14,813 nucleotides of DNA from an uncultured Bacteroides sp. (GTDB taxonomy: Bacteria > Bacteroidota > Bacteroidia > Bacteroidales > Bacteroidaceae), in the NCBI GenBank assembly GCA_934716785.1, contig CAKUYM010000074.1:1-14813 (forward strand). The letters run 5' to 3'. Below are positions 1 through 8,629 of this stretch, piece by piece. The notes beneath the pieces are model-generated. The model did not search any database and was not told the DNA's origin. It saw only the letters and a list, made by a program, of their open reading frames with translations. The translations under genes and the position numbers were made by a program. Position 1 is the first letter of the stretch; each line of letters starts with the position of its first letter.

Positions 1-102
1 CTCATGCTACGATTTATTTCAGTATTAGGCATTGAACCGAATCCGGAAATAAATCGAAAGCTATGGGAAGAGACTATCAAATTTGCGGCAATTGCTGCAT
101 AA
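1..102 (+). CDS. 3' end of an unidentified gene
   Basis: An open frame enters from the left edge and stops with TAA at 100-102, giving the last 33 residues of a protein that ends LWEETIKFAAIAA. The tail is amphipathic and helical in character and faintly resembles the C-terminus of short-chain dehydrogenases, but 33 residues are too few to assign a family. It converges on the GH43 gene with 70 bases between the two stop codons. There is no sign that it belongs to the polysaccharide locus. Confidence 0.55.
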   Translation, partial: LMLRFISVLGIEPNPEINRKLWEETIKFAAIAA

Positions 103-172
103 GTGTTAAGGAAATGTTTAACGAACTATTGTCAGCATGACAGATACATTTTTATCGTACAAAATAATATCT

Positions 173-2686
173 TTATCGTAATTCAAACCAGTCGATATTC
201 AAGGCACTGAGTATATGAATTTTCATCGTATGAGTGCCGGGGGATAATTGCACATTCGATACCGTAAAGTCATTATAAGTATTCCAGTTCCCCGTAGTCG
301 TAGAAACAGCATCCAACTGCGTCCCGCCATCAAAAGAGAGAGCAAACTTACCGCCACTTTCTGCTGCCGCGCGAACCTTGACACTGGAAATTTTCTCCTG
401 AACGTTAAACGTATATTGAATCCAGTCTCCACCGGTAGTATTACTGATATGGACAACATTATTACTTGCACTGATAGCTACGCCCTGGTCACTCCTGTAA
501 GATTTGAAATTGCCGGACGAACCATTCTTGAAACTATATTGTCCGTCGTCAAAATCCTCAGCCTGAATGACACCAGGCACCTGGCTGTGTCCCGCACCGA
601 ACTTTATCCAGTCCATATCAATATCCCCGCCCTTAATACGGAAGTCGATATATTGCTCACCCGCTTCCAGTTCAACAGGATATACAAAAGTCTCATTCCA
701 TACACCGACAGAACCGCTCAAAGAAATTTCACCCGTTTTATATACCCCATTGATGGCAATACGGAATTTACCGCCCAAACGTTTTTGGAACATTCTGCAA
801 GTGATACCATAACGTCCCGCTTCCCTGACATTAATCGAATAACGCACCCATTCGCCAGACTTCATTCCTTTAAGATACGTAACCCCATTTTGTATCTCCT
901 GTTTCATTCCGCCTTCCGACGGATTTTTATGATACCCATAATGTTCACCGCCCGCATTATAGTCCTCTGCCTGAATCACCACAGACGGCGACATTTTTAC
1001 TTCAACAGCCCTTCCACTGCGGGGAGTTCCCCAGTTTTGTACCATCTTTAATTTATTATTCTGGTCATATTCAATCGGGTCTACACAGACTGAACGTAAA
1101 GCTCCTTTCCCCGAATGATTAGCTGTGTGGTAGAAAGAATACCAACGCCCGTTATACTCGACAATAGAGCCATGTGCCGTTTCTTCACCATGAGGATACA
1201 TATATGCGCCACATGGAGTGTACGGGCCTAAAGGATTGTTGGACATAGAATACTGCATCCGGTTACCGCCCTGGCTGGCCGCATGATTGTCCGAATGGCT
1301 CAAATAGTACTTACCTTTATATTTATGCACCCAAGGAGCTTCATGAAAATCGGTAAAACCGGTCAGAGGAGTCATTACGCCGTCCAGCTTAGTCCAGTCA
1401 TCCTTACGTAACTTAGCACCCCAACAGCCTTTGCCGGCACCGCTGGTATAAATATAAGGCTGTCCGTCGTCATCGACAAATACACAAGGGTCAATCGTAG
1501 AAGGAATGCCGTCAATCACTCCTTTCACCCTGAACTTCGCAGCAGGTTCTTTGCTCGTTGCCACAAAAATACGCCATGTATTTGCGTCAATCTTATGAGG
1601 GAAATAAAAATAGTACAATTGGTCTTCCTTATTATACGCACAATCAGGAGCCCACATAAAGCCGTCAATGCCCATGCCCACGTGCGCTTTTACAGTAGCC
1701 GAGTTCATTATTTCCCCATGGTCCGTCCAGTTTTTCATATCCGTAGTAGAGAAAACATGGTACCTGTCCATGCGGTCACATCCCTGTGTCGGTTCCATGT
1801 CGTGTGAAGCATAGACATACAGTCTTCCGTCCGCCCAAACATGTGCCGAAGGGTCGGCTGTATAAAGCGTTCCCGTAAATGAGTTCTGAAACATCTGAGA
1901 GGAGAAATTGACGAACAACGGATTATGCTCATAATAGCCGTATCTGGGATATTCAAACTGGGAACCGTCCACTTTATCTCCTGTATATTCTCCGGTACGT
2001 GTGAATATGAACTTATCCAGATTGATGCTGCCCGTAGTGTACCACCTCAAGACATGCTTTCCTTCACTCAACTGCACATTCGTCACCTTGACCGAATGTA
2101 AAAAGACGTCCCAGTCATCTTCCGGCGAATCGACTATCTGACCGGCGGATTTCCCGTCCACCTCAAAATAAAAACTGGTCTTTCCGCCACCCGACACACA
2201 ATATGTTTCAATAGAGTAAGCTCCCGCCTGAGTGACCTGCAATGTATAGCAAAGCCAGTCACCATTATTGATATTACCGATATTAATGACCGTTCCATTC
2301 TTGCTGATGGCAACTCCCTTTTCTGTACGATAATCCTTGTAGTTTCCTGCCGTACTATTTTTGAAATTGAAAGAGATGCCCTGTCCGCCGTCATCAAAGT
2401 CCTCGGCTTCTATCGTAGCGGGCACTCCCGATATCACAAACAAGCTATTTCCTTCTGGGTCTTTCTTAAATGGAACTCCTCGATAATCAGCCAAGTATTC
2501 CTCACAGCTTATTCCATTATCATAACGGTCGTCCACGTACTCATACTCATCATCACTATCCCCATCTTTCCCGGAATCATCATTGATGGATGAACGTTCT
2601 TCCTTACAAGCAACATTCAAAACGACTAATCCGCTAAAGAAAAGCGGAAAAAAACCTCTCAAGGTAAATAACGAATTGTGTCTCAT
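173..2686 (-). CDS. Surface lipoprotein, GH43 glycosidase with three CBM6-like modules
   Basis: The protein probably hydrolyses arabinofuranosyl, xylosyl or galactofuranosyl linkages outside the cell. Numbering is from Met at 2686 (837 aa). A hydrophobic signal (residues 9-26) ends at Cys27, followed by Lys-Glu-Glu and a very acidic linker; this resembles the Bacteroidota lipoprotein export signal for surface display. Position -3 of the lipobox is Asn, which is atypical. CBM6-like modules lie at about 88-230, 568-697 and 704-837, each opening with (I/V)xAEDF/Y. The five-bladed GH43 propeller covers about 270-560, with candidate base Asp278 (TADPSAHVW), pKa modulator Asp399 (STIDPCVF) and acid Glu449 (FHEAPWVH). 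An in-frame ATG at 2713 exists, but it would leave only about 12 nt of leader after the predicted promoter and put an odd charged stretch ahead of the signal. The Met at 2686 follows an A-rich AAGAGAAACA leader. The exact GH43 subfamily is unclear. Confidence 0.93.
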   Translation of the reverse strand: MRHNSLFTLRGFFPLFFSGLVVLNVACKEERSSINDDSGKDGDSDDEYEYVDDRYDNGISCEEYLADYRGVPFKKDPEGNSLFVISGVPATIEAEDFDDGGQGISFNFKNSTAGNYKDYRTEKGVAISKNGTVINIGNINNGDWLCYTLQVTQAGAYSIETYCVSGGGKTSFYFEVDGKSAGQIVDSPEDDWDVFLHSVKVTNVQLSEGKHVLRWYTTGSINLDKFIFTRTGEYTGDKVDGSQFEYPRYGYYEHNPLFVNFSSQMFQNSFTGTLYTADPSAHVWADGRLYVYASHDMEPTQGCDRMDRYHVFSTTDMKNWTDHGEIMNSATVKAHVGMGIDGFMWAPDCAYNKEDQLYYFYFPHKIDANTWRIFVATSKEPAAKFRVKGVIDGIPSTIDPCVFVDDDGQPYIYTSGAGKGCWGAKLRKDDWTKLDGVMTPLTGFTDFHEAPWVHKYKGKYYLSHSDNHAASQGGNRMQYSMSNNPLGPYTPCGAYMYPHGEETAHGSIVEYNGRWYSFYHTANHSGKGALRSVCVDPIEYDQNNKLKMVQNWGTPRSGRAVEVKMSPSVVIQAEDYNAGGEHYGYHKNPSEGGMKQEIQNGVTYLKGMKSGEWVRYSINVREAGRYGITCRMFQKRLGGKFRIAINGVYKTGEISLSGSVGVWNETFVYPVELEAGEQYIDFRIKGGDIDMDWIKFGAGHSQVPGVIQAEDFDDGQYSFKNGSSGNFKSYRSDQGVAISASNNVVHISNTTGGDWIQYTFNVQEKISSVKVRAAAESGGKFALSFDGGTQLDAVSTTTGNWNTYNDFTVSNVQLSPGTHTMKIHILSALNIDWFELR

Positions 2687-2731
2687 TGTTTCTCTTTTTT
2701 TATCAAATAACATTTATCATATCTATATCCG

Positions 2732-2739
2732 CAAAGATA
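2732..2739 (-). promoter_or_regulatory. -7 promoter box of the GH43 gene
   Basis: On the minus strand the sequence reads TATCTTTG followed by C, matching the Bacteroides -7 consensus TAnnTTTG. Transcription would start near 2725. That leaves about 40 nt of leader for the Met at 2686 and supports that start. No TTTG -33 element stands 19-21 bp upstream; that slot is occupied by the last TTAAT repeat, as expected of an activator-dependent promoter. Confidence 0.65.
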
Positions 2740-2759
2740 AATGAGGCCGATTTCCTGTT

Positions 2760-2799
2760 TTATTAAAACCGGATTAACCGGGGATTAAAAAACAATTAA
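2760..2799 (-). repeat. Operator candidate: four 11-bp-period TTAAT repeats (GH43 promoter)
   Basis: Read on the minus strand there are four direct heptamers starting at 2799, 2788, 2777 and 2766: TTAATTG, TTAATCC, TTAATCC and TTAATAA. They are separated by 4-bp spacers TTTT, CCGG and GGTT, so the period is exactly 11 bp. The first three form a core shared with the GH2 and susC promoters. The core ends 31 bp before the -7 box, and the fourth copy sits where a -33 element would be. The pattern matches the tandem-heptamer sites known for SARP activators; binding by the regulator encoded at 8817-11390 is inferred. Confidence 0.75.
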
Positions 2800-2958
2800 A
2801 TCACTTAAAATGCCATTTTTCATATAGAAGCCACCCGGATAACAGACAGAAGCCAAAATAAAAAATATTCTGCCTACAAGTTTTTTTTGTCACGCGAAGT
2901 TGACAACCAAACCTTGTTTTTCCTCATTATTTTGAAGAAAAACAGGCGTTTTGCACAA

Positions 2959-2987
2959 TTAATCATTTTTTAATTCCGGATTAATCC
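2959..2987 (+). repeat. Operator candidate: three 11-bp-period TTAAT repeats (GH2 promoter)
   Basis: Direct heptamers TTAATCA (2959), TTAATTC (2970) and TTAATCC (2981) are separated by TTTT and CGGA, an exact 11-bp period. The 29-base element is identical to the GH43 element at 24 positions, including the T-run spacer. Exactly 31 bp separate its end from the -7 octamer at 3019. The slots one period upstream (GTTTTGC) and downstream (CCTTTTT) do not match, so this site has only the three core copies. Confidence 0.72.
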
Positions 2988-3018
2988 TTTTCCTTTTTTC
3001 TTTTTAATGCATTTCTCT

Positions 3019-3026
3019 TTACTTTG
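3019..3026 (+). promoter_or_regulatory. -7 promoter box of the GH2-GH92 operon
   Basis: TTACTTTG followed by CC fits the TAnnTTTG consensus except for T at the second position. No TTTG lies at the -33 position. The predicted start near 3033 gives a leader of about 39 nt before the ATG at 3072. The imperfect core promoter is consistent with dependence on the upstream repeats. Confidence 0.55.
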
Positions 3027-3071
3027 CCACAAACTAATAATATCTATCTAAAAAACTATTAACACATAAAA

Positions 3072-6000
3072 ATGAAGAAGAAGAATCTAATCCTATTGTG
3101 CTGTCTGCTGAGTAGTTTTACCCTACAACCTACACAGACGAATGCACAAACGATGACTAACGAGCAAAAGTTATTTTACTCCTATCCTTTTGCCCCTTGT
3201 GAAGGCTTAGTGAATAAAACCGAGATGGAGCACCGTCAAGAAATTTGCCTGAACGGCTACTGGGATTTTCAACCTGTTGCTTTGCCGAAGGATTACAAAC
3301 AAGGAAAAGGAGTAGCTCCCGAATTGCCACTCCCGAAGGCTGGCGATAATTGGAGCACTACACGCATTAAAGTACCTTCACCATGGAATATAAACTCTTT
3401 CGGTTATCGTGATTTGGAAGGTCCCGACCACCGTAACTACCCTTCTTACCCCAAAGAATGGGAGCAAGTGAAAATGGCATGGATGAAGAAGAACATCACT
3501 ATCCCCGCCAACTGGGCAGGTCAGCAAATCAAGCTTTACTTTGAAGCCGTCGCAGGATATTCCGAAGTCTATGTCAATAAGAAAAAGTTAGGCGAGAATT
3601 TCGATTTGTTCCTGCCTTTCAGCTTCGACATCACAGATAAAGTGACTCCCGGTGAAACTGTGGAAATACTTGTAGGAGTTCGCAGTCAGTCTTTGTTTGA
3701 AGACAACTCAACTATCGGTCGCCGTATCGTTCCGAGCGGTTCCATGTGGGGATATCATATCAACGGCATCTGGCAAGATGTATATCTGTTGGCATTGCCC
3801 CAAATACATATAGAAGATGTATATGTGAAACCGCTGGTTTCCAAGAATACATTGGAAATAGAAGTAACCTTACAGAATAAAACTGCCCAAAAAGCGAACA
3901 TACAACTGCAAGGCAATGTAAAAGAATGGATAAACTGTGCCGGAACGGACATTAATTCCGCTCCCGTTCCTGCTTGGACATTGGGTACGGAAGCGTTACA
4001 GGTAGTTCCGCTCAAAGTTTCGCTGGCAGCCAATGAAACACAGAAAGTCACTTTACAAGTACCTGTCGGCAAGAATACGCTCCAATACTGGACTCCCGAA
4101 CAACCGAACCTGTATGCCTTGTTACTTTCCATAAAAGACAAAAAACAGACTGTCGATACGAAATACGAACGCTTCGGCTGGCGTGAATGGACATTGCAAG
4201 GAACTACACAATGTCTGAACGGCGAACCTTATGCATTGCATGGAGACTCCTGGCACTTTATGGGTATCCCGCAAATGACACGCCGCTACGCATGGGCATG
4301 GTTCACTGCCATTAAGGGCATGAACGGAAACGCAGTCCGCCCGCACGCACAGGTCTATCCCCGCTTCTATATGGATATGGCCGACGAAATGGGTATCTGC
4401 GTACTGAATGAAACCGCCAACTGGGCAAGTGACGGCGGACCGAAACTGGATTCGGAACACTTTTGGGAATCATCAAAAGAACATCTGAAACGTTTTGTCT
4501 TGCGTGACCGCAACCATGCTTCCGTCTTCGGATGGAGTGTCAGCAACGAGAATAAGCCCGTTATCCTGCATGTATATAACCGTCCCGAACTAATGCCCAC
4601 CCAACAAAAGGCATGGGAAGAATGGCGCGACATCGTACGCCTATATGACCCTACCCGTCCCTGGATTTCATCTGACGGTGAGGACGACGGCAACGGCATA
4701 CTACCCGTAACCGTAGGACACTATGGAGACATCAACTCCATGAAAAACTGGATTAACATCGGAAAGCCTTGGGGTATCGGCGAACACAGCATGGCTTACT
4801 ACGGAACACCGGAACAAGTATCCAAATACAATGGAGAACGTGCTTACGAATCACAGGAAGGACGTATGGAAGGACTGGCAAACGAGTGTTACAACCTGAT
4901 AGCCAACCAACGCCGGATGGGTGCTTCATACACCACTGTCTTCAATATGGCATGGTATGCATTGAAACCGCTCCCACTCGGCAAGAGAGATGTAACGAAA
5001 ACGCCTTCCGTGACGGAAGACGGCGTATTCTTCGGCGAATACAAAGAAGGGGTTCCGGGCGTGCAACCCGAACGTGTAGGCCCTTATTGCACGACATTCA
5101 ATCCCGGTTACGACCCAACCTTGCCACTCTATCAAGAATGGCCGATGTATAGCGCTCTGCGTGCCGCCAACGCTCCGGGAGAACCGACATGGTCACCTTA
5201 CGCCACAATCGACAAAGAACAATACAAGGCCCACGAAGCCACAAATGCAACCGGGAATTATAAAGAAGTAGTATACGTGGGCAATCCGGACAGCAAAGTA
5301 AAACAACTGATGGACGCACAGGGAGTAACATTCGCTTCAAAAATAACTACTCCTTCCTCACTGCTTTATATCATAGACGGTAGCCGCGCATTAGATGCCG
5401 CCACCCAAAAAGAACTGCAAAAGCAGCTTGCCAAAGGTGCAGATGCATGGATTTGGGGAATTACACCGGAAACCGTAGGAAGATACAACGAGATTCTGCC
5501 GCTTCCGGTAGCCTTAGACCCGCTGAAACGTTCTTCTTTCCTACCTGTGCAGAAAGCATGGATGCATGGGCTCAACAACTCCGACTTCTATTTCTGTGAA
5601 CTTCAAAAGGCGGATGCTTCCGAGTATTCACTGAAAGGCGCATTCGTAGAAGAAGGCGATGTCCTACTGAACGCCTGCAAGACAGACTGGCGCAAGTGGA
5701 ACAAACGACCGGAAGAAATCAAGACAGCCGGAACAATCCGCAGTGAATACGAATGTACGTCCGCCACTCCGGTGTTTGTCAAATACCGGGAAGGCGCTTC
5801 CACTTTCTATTTGAGCACACTAACCGAGTTCGCCAATTCAGAAAAAGGATACAATACACTGAGCGCTATCTTGAAGAACGCAGGAATCCAGTCCCAAAAG
5901 CCGGAAATCGACATTAACGAAGTCTTTTTCCTGCGCGACGAGCAGATGAACTTCCCGGTAGCCACCAAAGATAAATTCATGAAGGAGAATGACAGCCGGA

Positions 6001-6317
6001 CATTGGAATTTTATGTATTCAGCCCGCGTCCTTTGGACGACCTGCTGATAGAGCCTAATATGCCGAAACTCTCACTGATGTTGAAAGCGAAGAAACGCGA
6101 ACTGTTCATTAATGACAAGCCTTATACAAGCGTATCGCACAATGGGCGGAATGAAATAATCTATAAAGAGCTTCCTCTATTGCAAGGTTGGAACAAGTTA
6201 GTCATTAAAATAGGAGAAGGCGACCGGAATGACTTTACCGGATTTTTCAAATGTGACAACAAACAGGATTTTCTTCCGACTTTAAAAGCTGCCTTCATCA
6301 ACCCGGAAGCCAAATAA
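3072..6317 (+). CDS. GH2-type glycoside hydrolase, large secreted enzyme
   Basis: This 1081-residue protein should act in the periplasm or beyond on a beta-linked or arabinosyl glycan end. A Lys-rich signal peptide (1-25) has a likely signal peptidase I cut after TNA. The domain order fits GH2: a sugar-binding jelly roll (about 55-240, with LNGYWDF near 60 and GIWQDVYL near 232), an Ig-like sandwich (about 245-365), and a TIM barrel (about 370-700). The barrel carries the family pattern KGMNGNAVRPHAQ followed by MADEMGICVLNE. Candidate acid/base is Glu493 in SVSNEN, and candidate nucleophile is Glu571 in WGIGEHS. About 380 further residues form extra C-terminal domains: an alpha/beta segment (about 730-935) and a beta-rich tail (about 950-1070). 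The start follows an A-rich leader (AACACATAAAA). It is first in an operon with the GH92 gene, 36 bases downstream. The substrate cannot be read from sequence. Confidence 0.88.
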   Translation: MKKKNLILLCCLLSSFTLQPTQTNAQTMTNEQKLFYSYPFAPCEGLVNKTEMEHRQEICLNGYWDFQPVALPKDYKQGKGVAPELPLPKAGDNWSTTRIKVPSPWNINSFGYRDLEGPDHRNYPSYPKEWEQVKMAWMKKNITIPANWAGQQIKLYFEAVAGYSEVYVNKKKLGENFDLFLPFSFDITDKVTPGETVEILVGVRSQSLFEDNSTIGRRIVPSGSMWGYHINGIWQDVYLLALPQIHIEDVYVKPLVSKNTLEIEVTLQNKTAQKANIQLQGNVKEWINCAGTDINSAPVPAWTLGTEALQVVPLKVSLAANETQKVTLQVPVGKNTLQYWTPEQPNLYALLLSIKDKKQTVDTKYERFGWREWTLQGTTQCLNGEPYALHGDSWHFMGIPQMTRRYAWAWFTAIKGMNGNAVRPHAQVYPRFYMDMADEMGICVLNETANWASDGGPKLDSEHFWESSKEHLKRFVLRDRNHASVFGWSVSNENKPVILHVYNRPELMPTQQKAWEEWRDIVRLYDPTRPWISSDGEDDGNGILPVTVGHYGDINSMKNWINIGKPWGIGEHSMAYYGTPEQVSKYNGERAYESQEGRMEGLANECYNLIANQRRMGASYTTVFNMAWYALKPLPLGKRDVTKTPSVTEDGVFFGEYKEGVPGVQPERVGPYCTTFNPGYDPTLPLYQEWPMYSALRAANAPGEPTWSPYATIDKEQYKAHEATNATGNYKEVVYVGNPDSKVKQLMDAQGVTFASKITTPSSLLYIIDGSRALDAATQKELQKQLAKGADAWIWGITPETVGRYNEILPLPVALDPLKRSSFLPVQKAWMHGLNNSDFYFCELQKADASEYSLKGAFVEEGDVLLNACKTDWRKWNKRPEEIKTAGTIRSEYECTSATPVFVKYREGASTFYLSTLTEFANSEKGYNTLSAILKNAGIQSQKPEIDINEVFFLRDEQMNFPVATKDKFMKENDSRTLEFYVFSPRPLDDLLIEPNMPKLSLMLKAKKRELFINDKPYTSVSHNGRNEIIYKELPLLQGWNKLVIKIGEGDRNDFTGFFKCDNKQDFLPTLKAAFINPEAK

Positions 6318-6353
6318 AATAGGATTAGAAACAACTAAAAATAGAAAGCAACC

Positions 6354-8615
6354 ATGAGAATTACACATTTCTTCGCTACCGCAACAATCGTTGCCATACT
6401 AAGCGGATGCAATGGCGGACAGTCGCAGAGCTCCAACCGGGAGCCTGTCGACTATGTCAATCCGTACATAGGTAATATCAGCCATCTGCTGGTTCCTACA
6501 TTCCCTACCATCCAACTACCGAACAGTATGCTCCGCGTCTATCCCGAACGCGCCGACTATACAACCGAGTTGTTAAACGGACTGCCTCTGATTGTCACCA
6601 ATCATCGCGAACGTTCCGCGTTCAACCTCAGCCCCTATCAGGGAACGGAGCTCCGCCCCATCATTACCTACAACTATGATAACGAGCATCTCACCCCCTA
6701 CTCATACGAAGTAGACCTGGACGACAATCGCATGAAAGCAGAGTATGCCCTTTCCCATCAATCCGCCCTTTACCGGATAACCTTTGAAGCGGACAAACCT
6801 GCCTATATCATTGTCAACTCCCGCAATGGCTCTATCCATGTAGGGGAGAACTTTATCAGCGGACATCAGCAACTGAGCGACAACACCAATGTATATGTAT
6901 ATATCGAACCGCAGGAAAAACCGGTAAGCACCGGCATCCTGAACGACGGTGTAATCGAAGCCAGCAAAGACAATGCAGAAGGCATAAACGCTTGTGCGGC
7001 ATGGCGTTTCGCCGATGGAACAACGACAGTCAACCTTCGCTATGGCATCTCTTTCATCAGCGAAGAACAAGCTGAAAAAAACATGCGCAACGAACTGAAA
7101 GACTACAATATAAAGAACTTGGCAAAAGCCGGACGCCAACTATGGAACGAAACTTTGGGACGCATCAAGGTGGAAGGCGGTACAGAAGACGACAAGACCG
7201 TATTATATTCCTCGTTCTACCGTACTTTCGAACGTCCTATCTGCATGAGTGAAGCCGGCGGCCGTTACTTCAGCGCCTTCGACGGTAAAGTACACGATGA
7301 CAACGGCACTCCTTTCTACAACGACGACTGGATTTGGGATACCTACCGCGCCGCCCACCCGCTCCGTACATTGATTGACCAAAAGAAAGAAGAGGACATC
7401 ATCGCATCCTTCCTGTTAATGGCGGAACAAATGGGAACCATGTGGATGCCCACCTTCCCCGAAGTAACAGGTGACTCACGCCGCATGAACTCCAACCATG
7501 CCGTCGCCACCATAGCCGACGCCCTTGCCAAAGGATTGAAGCTGGATACGGCAAAAGCCTACGAAGCCTGCCGGAAAGGAATTGAGGAGAAAACTCTCGC
7601 CCCTTGGTCGGGAGCCGCTGCCGGATGGCTGGATGAATTTTATCGCAAAAACGGCTATATCCCCGCTCTTCGACCAGACGAAAAGGAAACGGATCCAAAC
7701 GTACACCCATTTGAAAAACGTCAACCCGTTGCCGTTACATTAGGGACGAGCTATGACCAATGGTGTCTCTCCCGCATTGCGGATGCATTAGGCAAGAAAG
7801 ATGAAGCAGAGTATTATCTGCAATGTTCTTACAACTACAGGAATCTTTTCAACCAAGAAACAGGCTTCTTCCATCCGAAAGATAAAGAAGGCAACTGGAT
7901 TACCCCATTCGACTACCGTTATTCTGGCGGTATGGGCGCTCGCGAATATTATGGCGAAAACAACGGCTGGGTATATCGTTGGGATGTACCTCATAATGTA
8001 GCAGACCTAATCAGCCTTATGGGAGGGAAAGAACAGTTTGTTGCCAATCTCGACCAGACATTTATCGAACCGTTAGGGCGTAGCAAATATGCATTTTATG
8101 CACAACTACCCGACCACACAGGCAATGTAGGACAGTTTTCCATGGCAAACGAACCTTCCTTGCACATACCTTATCTTTACAACTATGCAGGCCAACCTTG
8201 GAAAACCCAAAAACGCATCCGGCAAATGCTGAAAACATGGTTCCGTAACGATCTCATGGGCATACCAGGAGATGAAGACGGTGGAGGTATGACTTCATTT
8301 GTAGTATTCTCCTCACTGGGCTTTTATCCTGTCACTCCGGGAATGCCTGTCTACAATATCGGAAGTCCACTCTTCACCAATGCTAAGATCACACTCAGCA
8401 ATGGTTCTGTATTCGAGATCGAGGCAGCCAACGCTTCCGAGGAAAACAAATACATTCAGTCTGCTATACTAAACGGACAAAAATGGGAGAAAGCCTGGTT
8501 TAGCCACAATGACATTAAAAACGGAGGTAAATTAATATTGGTAATGGGCAACAAACCGAATAAGGCATGGGGCAATGATGCAAATGCAGTGCCTCCTTCA
8601 GCAAACAACCGATAG
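6354..8615 (+). CDS. GH92-type alpha-mannosidase-like lipoprotein, divergent N-domain
   Basis: GH92 enzymes are calcium-dependent exo-acting alpha-mannosidases. This 753-residue lipoprotein has a clear lipobox LSGC (Cys19). The following residues NGGQSQS lack an acidic surface-export signal, so a periplasmic position is likely. Catalytic-domain hallmarks are present: LYSSFYRTF (284-292), DDWIWDTYRAAHPL (324-337), NEPSLHIPYLYN (599-610), GDEDGGGMTSF (639-649) and GFYPVTPG (656-663). Candidate acid is Glu535 (YYGENNGW); candidate base residues are Asp640 and Asp642. The N-domain begins VNPYIG like the family but then reads NISHLLVPTFPTIQLPNSMLR rather than the usual GTGxxGHTFPGA stretch. It also has Gly where Gln is common in the GGQMS motif. 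The linkage cut may therefore differ from classical members. The start follows an AGAAAG leader 36 bases after the GH2 stop, so the two are probably co-transcribed. Confidence 0.9.
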   Translation: MRITHFFATATIVAILSGCNGGQSQSSNREPVDYVNPYIGNISHLLVPTFPTIQLPNSMLRVYPERADYTTELLNGLPLIVTNHRERSAFNLSPYQGTELRPIITYNYDNEHLTPYSYEVDLDDNRMKAEYALSHQSALYRITFEADKPAYIIVNSRNGSIHVGENFISGHQQLSDNTNVYVYIEPQEKPVSTGILNDGVIEASKDNAEGINACAAWRFADGTTTVNLRYGISFISEEQAEKNMRNELKDYNIKNLAKAGRQLWNETLGRIKVEGGTEDDKTVLYSSFYRTFERPICMSEAGGRYFSAFDGKVHDDNGTPFYNDDWIWDTYRAAHPLRTLIDQKKEEDIIASFLLMAEQMGTMWMPTFPEVTGDSRRMNSNHAVATIADALAKGLKLDTAKAYEACRKGIEEKTLAPWSGAAAGWLDEFYRKNGYIPALRPDEKETDPNVHPFEKRQPVAVTLGTSYDQWCLSRIADALGKKDEAEYYLQCSYNYRNLFNQETGFFHPKDKEGNWITPFDYRYSGGMGAREYYGENNGWVYRWDVPHNVADLISLMGGKEQFVANLDQTFIEPLGRSKYAFYAQLPDHTGNVGQFSMANEPSLHIPYLYNYAGQPWKTQKRIRQMLKTWFRNDLMGIPGDEDGGGMTSFVVFSSLGFYPVTPGMPVYNIGSPLFTNAKITLSNGSVFEIEAANASEENKYIQSAILNGQKWEKAWFSHNDIKNGGKLILVMGNKPNKAWGNDANAVPPSANNR

Positions 8616-8629
8616 ACTCCATCCGATTG

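Larger units (their letters stand above)
2687..3071. other. Divergent intergenic control region between GH43 and GH2
   Basis: These 385 bases hold two outward-facing promoters. Facing left are the repeat element at 2760-2799 and the -7 box at 2732-2739. Facing right are the repeat element at 2959-2987 and the -7 box at 3019-3026. Between them (about 2800-2958) there is no gene. Two weak inverted repeats are visible there: TTGTCA-N8-TGACAA at 2887-2906, and a longer imperfect hairpin at 2912-2946 (CCTTGTTTTTC pairing with GAAAAACAGG, one bulge). Neither has an assigned role. Confidence 0.8.

Noticed and set aside
130..142. Small hairpin TGTCA-GCA-TGACA between the convergent genes, followed by a short T run
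   Set aside because: The stem is only 5 bp and AT-rich surroundings make such matches common; too weak to call a terminator.
151..180. Direct repeat TTTATCGTA at 151-159 and 172-180
   Set aside because: Nine bases in AT-rich DNA, with the second copy overlapping the GH43 stop region; no flanking element suggests an attachment site or insertion.
248..1051. Long open frame (267 codons) on the plus strand inside the GH43 gene
   Set aside because: It is antisense to a gene with clear GH43 and CBM6 motifs, has no promoter or leader, and its translation shows no recognisable domain.
2887..2906. TTGTCA-N8-TGACAA palindrome in the divergent region
   Set aside because: Arms of 6 bp, not repeated at the other promoters, and far from both predicted transcription starts.
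4769..5152. 127-codon open frame overlapping the GH2 gene in another frame
   Set aside because: Shadow of the GH2 coding sequence, arginine-rich translation, no independent start signals.
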